64,000 nucleotides of DNA from an uncultured Maribacter sp. Its GTDB lineage: Bacteria > Bacteroidota > Bacteroidia > Flavobacteriales > Flavobacteriaceae. A program made the translations under genes and the position numbers. A model generated the notes under the pieces. It was not told the origin of the DNA. It ran no database searches and saw only the letters and a list, made by a program, of their open reading frames with translations. Of the stretch, positions 8,212-17,805 are shown in pieces (position 1 is the first letter of the stretch; each line of letters starts with the position of its first letter). The stretch is taken from the NCBI RefSeq assembly GCF_947495965.1, contig NZ_CANMBB010000003.1, forward strand, positions 277,404 through 341,403, given 5' to 3'.

Positions 8212-10068
8212 TTATTTCTTTTTCTGCGCTTCTGCTTGCTCCATCATTTCGCGCATTTTCTTTTGGAATTTGTTTTCCTTTTTTGGCTTGGTTTTATTTT
8301 CTTGTATTTGTGCATGAATTTTAGCATCATCTAAAATAAACTTCTTTATAACCAACATAATCCCTATTGTAATTAAGTTAGACACAAAATAATACAAACT
8401 TAATCCACTGGCATAATTATTAAAGAAAAACAACATCATAAAAGGCATTAAATACATAATAAACTTCATGTTAGGCATACCTGGTTGTTGTGGCATATTT
8501 TGCCCAGTAGTCATTTGCATATAAAAGAATATTGCAATAGATGCTAATATTGGAAATAAACTAATATGATCCCCATAAAAAGGAATAGAAAATCCTTCTG
8601 GGAATTGATAAATAGTATCAAAAGAAGAAAGGTCATCTGCCCATAAGAATGATTTTTGCCTAAGCGCAAAAGATGTTGGAAAAAACATGAATAATGCATA
8701 AAAAATAGGCATTTGTATAAATGCTGGTATACAGCCACTCATAGGGCTCACTCCTGCTTTATTATACAGCTTCATAGTTTCTTGCTGCTTTTTCATTGCA
8801 TTATCTTTATACTTTTCTCCAAGCTCTGTAATTTCTGGTTTTAATACCTTCATTTTAGCTTGCGATAAGTAGGATTTATACGTTACAGGAGACATTGCTA
8901 AACGAACTAAAATAGTCATCACAACAATTGCAATACCATAAGGTAAAAAAGAACTTAGTAAAGAATAAAATGGCGTAAATACATATCTATTTATCCATCC
9001 AAAAATACCCCATCCAAAAGGTATAGAATCTTCTAATCCTAATTCTTTATACTCTGATAAAACTTTTACATCTGTAGGGCCATAGTACCAATTTAAATTT
9101 TCAGAAATTTCACCTCCTTTTATCTCTAAAGGCACTACAGAACTATATTCTTTTGTAAACTTATCTGTTTTATTTTCTTCTTCTACTAAATTTACAGAAG
9201 CTAAGTATGCGTTTTTAAAAGAATTATCATTTGCTAAGATTGAGCTAAAGAAATGCTGTCTATAGGATAACCATTTTACATCTTCTTCTTTCTCATCATC
9301 ATCACTACTTTCAGAAAGTTTACTTATTTTACCATCTTCATGATTATAGGTTAACCTAGTATATCTGTTTTCATATTGTATACTTTTAGAATGACGTATT
9401 CCTTTTAGTTTCCAAGATAATTTCACAGGTTGACTTGTATTAATAACCCCATTTAAACCTTGCGATTTCACAGAAAAATCTATTAAATAATCTCCCTGCT
9501 TCATTTCATAACGATACTCTAAAAACTGATTTGCCGAAATCTTAGCTTTCATGGAAAGCACAGAATTACCGTTATTCTCTGTTAAAGTAGGTTCAAAGTA
9601 TAAATCTTGTGTATCTAAAACTCTATTATCTGATGTAGAAAAATTTAAACCAAAAGAAGCATTACCATCTTTTACCAAATAAACCGGAATAGAATCATAG
9701 GTAACAAAGGTTTTCATCTTTGCTTCTATAATTTGACCTCCTTTATTACTAACTTTTAAATAAACTAAATCATTTTGTATTTCTGTAATACCATCAGAAG
9801 TAGAAGTATAACCAAAAGCACCTATCGTACTTTTATAATTAGCAACTGCTGTAGAATCTTGTAAATTTAATACAGGAGTTTTATTTTCCTCTGCTATTTG
9901 AGGGTTCTGATTTTCTGATGCCTCTTTTGCTTCTAAAAGTTCTTGTTTAGCTTTCTGAGCCTCTACCTCTTCTGGAGTTGGCTTGTTTTGATAAAACATG
10001 AAAAGGAGAATTCCAAAAATAAGCACAAAGCCAATAATAGATTTTACATCTAGTTTTTTTTCTTCCAT
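8212..10068 (-). CDS. yidC: membrane protein insertase YidC
   Basis: A 618-residue inner-membrane insertase that acts alone or with SecYEG. The N-terminal helix (about residues 10-27, SIIGFVLIFGILLFMFY) is followed by a large periplasmic beta domain (about 65-350) and a C-terminal 60KD_IMP core with helices near 365-390, 435-470 and 520-580. The conserved stretch PYGIAIVVMTILVRLAMSPV carries the hydrophilic-groove Arg. A basic tail of KKK and Gln residues follows, typical of Bacteroidetes YidC. It lies downstream of pyrG on the same strand with an 86-nt gap and has its own -7 box (10116-10123), so it may be expressed both ways. Confidence 0.97.
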   Translation of the reverse strand: MEEKKLDVKSIIGFVLIFGILLFMFYQNKPTPEEVEAQKAKQELLEAKEASENQNPQIAEENKTPVLNLQDSTAVANYKSTIGAFGYTSTSDGITEIQNDLVYLKVSNKGGQIIEAKMKTFVTYDSIPVYLVKDGNASFGLNFSTSDNRVLDTQDLYFEPTLTENNGNSVLSMKAKISANQFLEYRYEMKQGDYLIDFSVKSQGLNGVINTSQPVKLSWKLKGIRHSKSIQYENRYTRLTYNHEDGKISKLSESSDDDEKEEDVKWLSYRQHFFSSILANDNSFKNAYLASVNLVEEENKTDKFTKEYSSVVPLEIKGGEISENLNWYYGPTDVKVLSEYKELGLEDSIPFGWGIFGWINRYVFTPFYSLLSSFLPYGIAIVVMTILVRLAMSPVTYKSYLSQAKMKVLKPEITELGEKYKDNAMKKQQETMKLYNKAGVSPMSGCIPAFIQMPIFYALFMFFPTSFALRQKSFLWADDLSSFDTIYQFPEGFSIPFYGDHISLFPILASIAIFFYMQMTTGQNMPQQPGMPNMKFIMYLMPFMMLFFFNNYASGLSLYYFVSNLITIGIMLVIKKFILDDAKIHAQIQENKTKPKKENKFQKKMREMMEQAEAQKKK

Positions 10069-10115
10069 AAGGATAACCTAATTAAAATTCGGTAATTTAT
10101 TAGTTAAAACCTGAG

Positions 10116-10123
10116 CAAAAATA
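10116..10123 (-). promoter_or_regulatory. -7 box TATTTTTG upstream of yidC
   Basis: The minus strand reads TATTTTTG, 47 nt before the yidC ATG in the pyrG-yidC gap, matching TAnnTTTG. Confidence 0.45.
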
Positions 10124-10154
10124 AGCCCATTTGTTTTTTCATGCCATTGTGGCA

Positions 10155-11780
<1,626 letters not shown>

Positions 11781-11803
11781 TTAGGTTGATTTCTTAACGC
11801 GAG

Positions 11804-11811
11804 CAAAAATA
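11804..11811 (-). promoter_or_regulatory. -7 box TATTTTTG for pyrG
   Basis: The minus strand reads TATTTTTG followed by CTCGC, 29 nt upstream of the pyrG ATG. It matches TAnnTTTG with the frequently seen C after the G. Confidence 0.55.
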
Positions 11812-11828
11812 CAAATTGCTAAAGGAAA

Positions 11829-12089
11829 TTAAAGATAATCCTTAGGAAAATCTTTCTGTATTTTATGAATTAGAGATTCTAGACCGTTTACTTTAATTTC
11901 ATGCATAGCACTAAGTAAGCTCCCTAATTTTCCTTCTGGAAACCCTTTTTGATAAAACCAAGTATAATATGGTTCTGGTATATCTACTAAATAACGCCCT
12001 TTATATTTTCCGTAAGGCATTCTATAATGAGCTAATTCTATAAGTTTCTTTTTATCTGGTTCTATTTTCATTTTCTTATTTATTACCAT
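11829..12089 (-). CDS. DUF3820 family protein
   Basis: About 86 residues. The core MPYGKYKGRYLVDIPEPYY, then WFYQKGFPEGKLGSLL and EIKVNGLESL, is the hallmark of DUF3820. No reaction is established for this family. A similar GKxKGK...F.W.L fold element is found at the C-terminus of ExoX-type exonucleases, including the one at 38685-39461 here, so nucleic-acid contact is a possible inference. The frame extends to a GTG at 12101, but ATGs exist at 12089 and 12071; 12089 is chosen without strong evidence. It is divergent from the TIM-barrel gene and downstream of nothing on its own strand. Confidence 0.8.
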   Translation of the reverse strand: MVINKKMKIEPDKKKLIELAHYRMPYGKYKGRYLVDIPEPYYTWFYQKGFPEGKLGSLLSAMHEIKVNGLESLIHKIQKDFPKDYL

Positions 12090-12165
12090 ATCTTTATTCA
12101 CGTACTTATTACATTTATTATAACTATTTTACAAATAAACAATTACAAACCAGTAAATTAACAAC

Positions 12166-13032
12166 ATGAAAAGAAGAACATTTATTGGCACATCTGCCGC
12201 GGCATCTGTTGGCTTAGTTGCTTGCAAAACAGCTAGTGCGCAAGAAAAAAAGCAAGATATGGGATTTAAACTTAAAAATAACATTAACCACAGCGTTTGC
12301 CATTGGTGTTTTAAAGATATTCCTTTAGAAGATTTTTTAAAAACTTTAAATGAGTTAGGAGTAACTGCTGTAGATTTAATGGGGCCTGAGGAATGGCCGT
12401 TATTAAAAAAATATAATATTCATAGTGCTATGTGTAATGGTGCCGAAATAGGGCTTACAAAAGGTTGGAACAATCCTAAATATCATGAAACATTAATTAA
12501 AAACTACACAGATATTATCCCAAAAGTAGCTGAGGCTGGTTACACAAATCTTATTTGCTTTAGTGGAAATAGAGACGGAATGGACGATAAAACTGGTTTA
12601 CAAAACTGTGTTAACGGGTTAAAACAAATAATGCCTTTGGCAGAAAAACATGGTGTAGTTTTACAAATGGAACTATTTAATCAAATTAATCATCCAGATT
12701 ATATGTGCGATACTTCTGCCTGGGGTATAGAACTATGTAAAGCATTAGGTTCCGAAAATTTTAAATTACTTTATGATATTTATCACATGCAAATTCAAGA
12801 AGGTGATATTATACGTTCTATACAAGACAATCACCAATATTTTGGCCACTACCATACTGCTGGCGTTCCTGGAAGGCATGAGATAGATGAAAGTCAGGAA
12901 TTATATTACCCTGCAATTATGAAAGCCATTTTAGCTACTGGTTATAAAGGATATGTTGCACAAGAATTTATTCCTGCTAGGGAAGGTAAATTAGACTCCT
13001 TAAAACAAGGTTTTTTAATTTGTGATGTTTAA
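12166..13032 (+). CDS. exported hydroxypyruvate isomerase-like TIM-barrel protein
   Basis: 288 residues of the AP endonuclease 2/xylose isomerase-like TIM-barrel family, closest to hydroxypyruvate isomerase (Hyi) and related sugar isomerases/epimerases. Likely metal ligands and catalytic residues are Glu169 in LQMELFN, Asp204 and His207 in YDIYHMQ, and Glu267 in AQEFIP. The N-terminus MKRRTFIGTSAAAS is a twin-arginine type signal, and VAC at Cys20 could make it a Tat-exported lipoprotein. Location is therefore periplasmic, unlike cytoplasmic Hyi. The substrate is unknown. It is followed 14 nt later by a tiny lipoprotein gene, probably in the same transcript. Confidence 0.83.
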   Translation: MKRRTFIGTSAAASVGLVACKTASAQEKKQDMGFKLKNNINHSVCHWCFKDIPLEDFLKTLNELGVTAVDLMGPEEWPLLKKYNIHSAMCNGAEIGLTKGWNNPKYHETLIKNYTDIIPKVAEAGYTNLICFSGNRDGMDDKTGLQNCVNGLKQIMPLAEKHGVVLQMELFNQINHPDYMCDTSAWGIELCKALGSENFKLLYDIYHMQIQEGDIIRSIQDNHQYFGHYHTAGVPGRHEIDESQELYYPAIMKAILATGYKGYVAQEFIPAREGKLDSLKQGFLICDV

Positions 13033-13046
13033 CTTATACAATGATT

Positions 13047-13247
13047 ATGAAATCAATTACAAAAATAATGTTGATTTGTTTTGCTTTATGTATTTTGACA
13101 GCTTGCGAACAAGAAGATACTAGTTTTTATGAGGAAACTACTAATTCCAATATTAAAGATAGAAAAGAGCACGATATTTCTTCTGAAATAAAAAACACAA
13201 CAAATGCCAGTTCAGGAGGAATTCGTTTATGTGCTGGTGGAGCTTAA
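13047..13247 (+). CDS. small lipoprotein with Cys-Ala-Gly-Gly-Ala C-terminus
   Basis: 66 residues from ATG 13047; an in-frame ATG at 13041 would add two residues. A lipoprotein signal ends in lipobox LTAC, so the mature peptide is only about 46 residues, acidic and Asn/Ser-rich, and ends GGIRLCAGGA with a second Cys. I do not recognise a family. It follows the TIM-barrel gene by 14 nt and precedes a strong terminator, so the reading frame is well placed as a real operon end. The function is unknown; the Gly-rich Cys-containing tail is its only remarkable feature. Confidence 0.7.
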   Translation: MKSITKIMLICFALCILTACEQEDTSFYEETTNSNIKDRKEHDISSEIKNTTNASSGGIRLCAGGA

Positions 13248-13259
13248 AATTTAAACTAA

Positions 13260-13300
13260 CAAGCACATATAACAATTGCTATTTGTGCTTGCTTTTTTTT
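13260..13300 (+). terminator. rho-independent terminator after the small lipoprotein gene
   Basis: CAAGCACA (13260-13267) pairs with TGTGCTTG (13284-13291), followed by CTTTTTTTT. It faces the convergent LytTR regulator gene but has the T-run only on the plus strand. Confidence 0.85.
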
Positions 13301-13337
13301 AACCATACACTTAAAAATTTTATTACAAAGGGTTTTT

Positions 13338-14090
13338 CTAGATATTAGAAAGTCTCCTAAGAAATTCTTCTTTTCTCCGTACTGCAACTTCTACATAAGC
13401 ACCTTCTTTCATTAAAGCATACCCTCCCTTGCCCTTTACATATTTATCTACCATCAATAAATTAATTAAATGAGAATGATGTATTCTAAAAAAATTATGC
13501 CTCTCCAAAAGATTTTCAAAATATTTCAAAGTTTTTGCCACTGTTATTTTTTTATTCCCTTTAAGATATATGTGGGTATAACTGGTATCTGATTGACATC
13601 GGATTATATTTAAAACATCAACAAGAGTTAAACCCTCTACTGTAGGCACTGCAATTTTCCTTAAACCACTATTCTGTTTTTCTTCTAAATTATGAAACAA
13701 TACTTCCATTTTTTTAGATAGTTCTTTTAGAGAAGATTTTTGCTTTAACTTTTCAATAGCTTTACCAAACTCTTCTTTATCTATTGGCTTTAACAGATAA
13801 TCTAAAGCTGAAAATTTAAATGCTTCTATCGCATAATTATTATAAGCAGTTGTAAAAATAATCTCAAAATTTATAGCAGAAAGCTGTCTTAATAAATCGA
13901 AGCCAGTTTGCTCATAAATCTGGACATCTAAAAAAACTACATCTGGCAATTCCTCTTCAATACTAATCTTCGCTTCTTCCACCGTAGTAACTACTTTAAC
14001 CACAGTAATACTATTAACATACTTTAAAAGTAGTTTTAAAAGTCTATCGATACAATGTTGCTCATCATCAACAATAATTGCTCTCATCAT
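13338..14090 (-). CDS. LytTR-family response regulator
   Basis: 250 residues. The receiver domain covers about 1-120 with the acidic cluster DDE at 8-10, phospho-acceptor Asp55 in VVFLDVQI and Lys101 in LLKPID. A linker leads to the LytTR DNA-binding domain (about 145-248: IIRCQSDTSYTHIYL, RIHHSHLIN). It is a transcriptional regulator acting on promoter direct repeats. It begins 4 nt after the stop of the TPR histidine kinase, clearly its cognate sensor. Two adjacent ATGs (14090, 14087) are possible starts. Targets cannot be read directly; the divergent secreted-protein genes are the obvious candidates. Confidence 0.95.
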   Translation of the reverse strand: MMRAIIVDDEQHCIDRLLKLLLKYVNSITVVKVVTTVEEAKISIEEELPDVVFLDVQIYEQTGFDLLRQLSAINFEIIFTTAYNNYAIEAFKFSALDYLLKPIDKEEFGKAIEKLKQKSSLKELSKKMEVLFHNLEEKQNSGLRKIAVPTVEGLTLVDVLNIIRCQSDTSYTHIYLKGNKKITVAKTLKYFENLLERHNFFRIHHSHLINLLMVDKYVKGKGGYALMKEGAYVEVAVRRKEEFLRRLSNI

Positions 14091-14094
14091 ATAT

Positions 14095-16161
14095 TTAAAA
14101 TTTTAACTCTAATGGTAATTTTACTTCAACCCTTACACCCTCTTCTTTATCTACAATTGCAACACTACTTTTAGAACTTTTAAGTTGATTAAGAATAGCT
14201 AATCTATTTTTTGTGATTTTCACCCCCATTGATGTGTGGTTTGATAATTTACCAAGCATATTTTTTCTTCCAACTCCATCATCATCAACACTACAAATAA
14301 CAACCTCACCTTGTTTACAAAAATCTATTTGTATATTTCCTTCTCCTTTTTTTGGAGCTATTCCATGCCAAATACTATTTTCTATAAATGGTTGTAAAAT
14401 AAGAGGAGGCAACATTGTGTTTTGCAAATCAATATCTTTATCTATGTGAAATACACATTTTATTCTTTCTTTCAATCTTAAAGACTCTATTTCTATATAC
14501 AACCGAGTTAACTCTAAATCCTCTTGTAAGCTTATTCGTTTCTTCTCTGAACTTTCCAGAATCGCACGCACCAATTTTGAAAATTTTATTAGATATTCAC
14601 TCGCCTTTTCTATATCATTTTTTGCCATATAATCTCCTATAGAGTTCATGGCATTAAAAATAAAATGAGGATTCATTTGAGATTGCAAGGCTTTTAATTC
14701 TGTTTCAGCAACCTTAGCTTTAAATTCCGCAATGCTTTTTTGTTCCATTGCATCTCTTTTTCTTTTATATAAAAAATAACCAATTATAGACACTAAAAAG
14801 ACCCCAAATGCAACTAACAAGAATACATTTTTGATTAATATTTCTTTTTCAATTTTAGCCTTAGTAATAACCTCTTTTTGATTATAAATAGCTTTAAGTG
14901 AATCTTTTTCTTTTCTATACTTATATGTTGTTTCTATACGAGCAATTTCTTCCTTTTTCTCCACAGAATAAAAACTATCTCTCATTACAAATGCCTTGAT
15001 TTTAGTTTCATAAGCTTTTTTATAACGACCTACACTTGCATTAATCTTAGAAATTTTTTCTAAAGTTCTATACTGCGCTTCAATATTGTTCACTTGTTCT
15101 GCATACGTTAAAGCTTTTTGATAATGAGATTCTGCTAAAACATAATCTTTATTAATATTTAAGTAACATAGACCTAAATAATTATGCACCTCAGACAAAT
15201 TATTACTATTCTTAAATTTCTCATAAATAGTTTTAGTTTGCAAAAAGTAAGGAAGTGCTTTACTATATTCTAAATCATCTGCATAGACCCCTCCAATATT
15301 CGTAAGCGCATTAGCAACCCCTCTTTCATTATTAATTTTCTTCATTATCTCAAAAGCCAACTTAAGCTGCTCTATTGCTTTTTTCTTATTTCCTTTCTCT
15401 TTATATATTAAACCAATATTAGCCAATGTATTAGCCAAACCTTCAGAAAAATCTATTTTTGCATAGATTTTTTTTGCCTTTTCATAATATTCCATCGACA
15501 GGCTTAACTTATCAAGCCTAGTATATAACAAACCAATGTTATTACACATATTAGCATAACTCATGTCATTCGACAAACCCAAATTTTCATAAATTTCAGA
15601 CGCTTCTAAATAACTATCCACCGCATCTGGATATGCTGATAGGTACATTTGATTAACACCAATACTATTAAGCATTTTCGCCATTAAAAGACTATCCTTT
15701 TCTTCTTTAAATACCTCATAAGCTTTCCTATTATTTTCAATAGCTTTTATATAATTTGATTGATTAAAATATACCAATCCTTTATTATACACTAATCTGG
15801 CAACTGCTTTTTTATTATTTTCTTGATTATGGATTTCAATAGCCTTATCGTATAACTTAATAGCTAAAGAATCTTCTCCTTTTGCGCTATGATTATGGCC
15901 TTTATGAGAATATGCAGTTGCCAATTTTGAAAAATCTTTTATTTCTTTAGCCAGTGAAATAGCCTCCTTTAAAACCTCTATACCCTTTTCCGGATTAATT
16001 GCATAATAAAAATAACCTAACTCATTTAATGCATTAAGTTTTACAGAATCTTGCGGATGATAATTTTTTAAAAAAAGCTCTAATGAATCAATTTTTTTCT
16101 GCTGACTAAATCCAAAAAAAATGAAAGAAAAGAAAATGGAAGTGAAAAAACTTGTTTTCAT
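14095..16161 (-). CDS. TPR-containing sensor histidine kinase of the LytS/His_kinase (PF06580) class
   Basis: 688 residues. A signal peptide (MKTSFFTSIFFSFIFFGFSQ) is followed by a periplasmic array of about eight TPR repeats (45-400) with recurring NIGLIY and ALTNIGGVY motifs, a coiled segment, one membrane helix (about 445-465) and a cytoplasmic kinase with phospho-acceptor His499 in QMNPHFIFNAMNS, then an ATPase domain near 585-688 (NSIWHGIAPK, DDDGVGRKN). Bacteroidetes sensors with this layout pair with LytTR regulators, as here. The periplasmic TPRs probably sense a protein or peptide partner. Transcription probably starts at the -7 box at 16199-16206. Confidence 0.95.
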   Translation of the reverse strand: MKTSFFTSIFFSFIFFGFSQQKKIDSLELFLKNYHPQDSVKLNALNELGYFYYAINPEKGIEVLKEAISLAKEIKDFSKLATAYSHKGHNHSAKGEDSLAIKLYDKAIEIHNQENNKKAVARLVYNKGLVYFNQSNYIKAIENNRKAYEVFKEEKDSLLMAKMLNSIGVNQMYLSAYPDAVDSYLEASEIYENLGLSNDMSYANMCNNIGLLYTRLDKLSLSMEYYEKAKKIYAKIDFSEGLANTLANIGLIYKEKGNKKKAIEQLKLAFEIMKKINNERGVANALTNIGGVYADDLEYSKALPYFLQTKTIYEKFKNSNNLSEVHNYLGLCYLNINKDYVLAESHYQKALTYAEQVNNIEAQYRTLEKISKINASVGRYKKAYETKIKAFVMRDSFYSVEKKEEIARIETTYKYRKEKDSLKAIYNQKEVITKAKIEKEILIKNVFLLVAFGVFLVSIIGYFLYKRKRDAMEQKSIAEFKAKVAETELKALQSQMNPHFIFNAMNSIGDYMAKNDIEKASEYLIKFSKLVRAILESSEKKRISLQEDLELTRLYIEIESLRLKERIKCVFHIDKDIDLQNTMLPPLILQPFIENSIWHGIAPKKGEGNIQIDFCKQGEVVICSVDDDGVGRKNMLGKLSNHTSMGVKITKNRLAILNQLKSSKSSVAIVDKEEGVRVEVKLPLELKF

Positions 16162-16198
16162 AAATTATATCAGAATATGTAGGGGGGAAGTGGTTTTT

Positions 16199-16206
16199 CA
16201 AATGTA
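16199..16206 (-). promoter_or_regulatory. -7 box TACATTTG for the TPR kinase/LytTR operon
   Basis: On the minus strand TACATTTG matches TAnnTTTG, 37 nt upstream of the kinase ATG. A plus-strand TAGTTTTG at 16208-16215 abuts it, so the divergent region may hold back-to-back promoters. Confidence 0.5.
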
Positions 16207-16385
16207 ATAGTTTTGCGCCATAACTTTTACATAAACACTTACTATTTAATAAAATTCAATTAAAGCAATAAAAAAATAACTTCCTTAAAATCAGTCAATA
16301 AAACAGTTATAATTGATTTCCATACACTAATCTTCCAAATGAACGCATTTAACAAACGTGCATCTGTTTCTCATAGAAGGAACAC

Positions 16386-16393
16386 TATTTTTG
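16386..16393 (+). promoter_or_regulatory. -7 box TATTTTTG for the secreted-protein operon
   Basis: Matches TAnnTTTG, 25 nt upstream of ATG 16419. No clear LytTR-type direct repeat was found in the 257-nt divergent region; only one partial ACAGTTA site at 16303-16309. Confidence 0.45.
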
Positions 16394-16418
16394 AATTACA
16401 ACTAAAAAAATACGGAAA

Positions 16419-16928
16419 ATGAAAGTTCTACCACTACACGCTCTGTTATGCATGTTTTTAAATATAGGGTTAGTACATAGCCAAGACAATACAAATACTA
16501 ATGGAATAAAAGAGATTGATAATGCCAACAAAACCATAGAAAATGCAAACTCTTCTATAAAAAGCACAAACCAGTCCGTAAAAAATACTGTCGATAGTTC
16601 TAAAGAAACTATAGCAACTATCGGCTCCCTTTTTGGCTCTAAAAAGAACAAAGAAAATAAAAAAAGAGAAGACATTGTTCTTATAACTGTGCAGCAGGTT
16701 AGTTATGACACGGAGCAACTAAATTCCTTATACAGCCGTATTACAAAAAGTAAAGGAGTTAAAAAACCAATTAAAAAATTTAGTAATGGAACAGCACTGA
16801 TAACAGTCAATTACAAAGAAACTGCAGATATGTTATGGCAAAGCATTCCTAAGCAAGAACGAAAATCATTTAAAATGGTAGAAATCTCCGATAACAATAT
16901 CGTTGTTCAATTTTATGAGGACAATTAA
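16419..16928 (+). CDS. secreted protein of unknown family with an Asn/Ser-rich helical region
   Basis: 169 residues. A signal peptide (MKVLPLHALLCMFLNIGLVHS) is followed by a predicted amphipathic helix (about 30-75) with regularly spaced Asn, Ser and Lys (IENANSSIKSTNQSVKNT), a basic linker (KKNKENKKRE) and a C-terminal alpha/beta domain (about 88-169). I do not recognise a family. It is first in a run of small exported-protein genes divergent from the TPR kinase/LytTR pair. Its stop is 25 nt before the next start. Export to the periplasm or beyond is inferred from the signal peptide alone. Confidence 0.72.
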   Translation: MKVLPLHALLCMFLNIGLVHSQDNTNTNGIKEIDNANKTIENANSSIKSTNQSVKNTVDSSKETIATIGSLFGSKKNKENKKREDIVLITVQQVSYDTEQLNSLYSRITKSKGVKKPIKKFSNGTALITVNYKETADMLWQSIPKQERKSFKMVEISDNNIVVQFYEDN

Positions 16929-16953
16929 CCAATCACTAAAACCACTAAAAATC

Positions 16954-17220
16954 ATGAAAAAACCTTTTACAATTATTGCGTTCATCGCGGTAAGTTTTAT
17001 TTTTATTAACTGCTCTAAAAGTGACCCTTTAGGAATACTCGACAGTCTCGATGCTATAGAATGTGCAAATAAATTATCTAAGATAATCGATGATGATTCT
17101 GATGACTGTACAGAACTATTAAAACTAATTAATGAATTAGAAAATTCTTGTGGCAGTTTTTTGTCTGAAGAAAACAAAAAAAGCATTGCAGAATTAAGAG
17201 AATCTTGTGAAGCAAACTAA
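16954..17220 (+). CDS. small cysteine-containing lipoprotein
   Basis: 88 residues from ATG 16954. The frame extends upstream to 16903, but that would overlap the preceding gene and bury the signal peptide. The lipobox INC gives a lipidated Cys at residue 17-18. The mature part is acidic and helical with four further Cys residues (AIECAN, DDCTEL, ENSCGS, ESCEAN) spaced as for two disulfides, as expected of an exported protein. No family is recognised. It sits between two other exported-protein genes in tight spacing (25 and 11 nt), so it is probably co-expressed with them. Confidence 0.7.
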   Translation: MKKPFTIIAFIAVSFIFINCSKSDPLGILDSLDAIECANKLSKIIDDDSDDCTELLKLINELENSCGSFLSEENKKSIAELRESCEAN

Positions 17221-17231
17221 AGTACAGAATC

Positions 17232-17753
17232 ATGAAAAAAATAATTTACATACTATTCTTTATTATAGTTTCTCAAAGTTACGCACAAGAATTTAACACA
17301 GGAACTAATGTTATTAATGCCGGAATAGGTTTTGGTGGTAATTTTGGAAATTACACCACCTCTTCCCAAAGTCCCAGCTACAGTATTGCCTATGAAAGAG
17401 GTATTTGGGAAGTTCCAGGACCAGGAGTCGTAAGCTTAGGAGCATATTTAGGGACTAAAACTTATAAATATAATTACACCTTTGGAAATGATAAATGGAA
17501 TTATACTATAATTGGTATTAGAGGTGCATACCATTATAATGGTTTAGAAATAAAAAATTTAGATATATACGCAGGAGCAATGTTCTCTTACAATATTCTT
17601 TCTTACAAAGGATCTCCTGGAAATTTTGGAAGTAAACCTAGCGGTACAGCTTTTGCTGGTGGTAGATGGTATTTTTCTAAAACTTTTGCAGCTTTTGCCG
17701 AAGCTGGTTATGGTGTTGCATATTTAAACCTTGGAGCATCTATAAGATTTTAA
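17232..17753 (+). CDS. small outer-membrane beta-barrel-like protein
   Basis: 173 residues. Signal peptide MKKIIYILFFIIVSQSYAQ, then alternating aromatic and small residues in predicted strands (NAGIGFGGNFGNY, TYKYNYTFG, IYAGAMFSYNIL, AFAEAGYGVAYLNLG) and a C-terminal Phe (ASIRF). These are features of 8-stranded OmpA/OmpW-size barrels inserted by BamA. No specific family is recognised. It is third in the secreted-protein run opposite the LytTR two-component system. Confidence 0.75.
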   Translation: MKKIIYILFFIIVSQSYAQEFNTGTNVINAGIGFGGNFGNYTTSSQSPSYSIAYERGIWEVPGPGVVSLGAYLGTKTYKYNYTFGNDKWNYTIIGIRGAYHYNGLEIKNLDIYAGAMFSYNILSYKGSPGNFGSKPSGTAFAGGRWYFSKTFAAFAEAGYGVAYLNLGASIRF

Positions 17754-17805
17754 GAATACTAAAAATTGCTAATTAAAAACCCGTTCTTTTTTGATTGCTG
17801 ATAAA

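Noticed and set aside
16303..16309. Single ACAGTTA as LytTR operator
   Set aside because: LytTR regulators bind pairs of direct repeats; no second copy at proper spacing was found.
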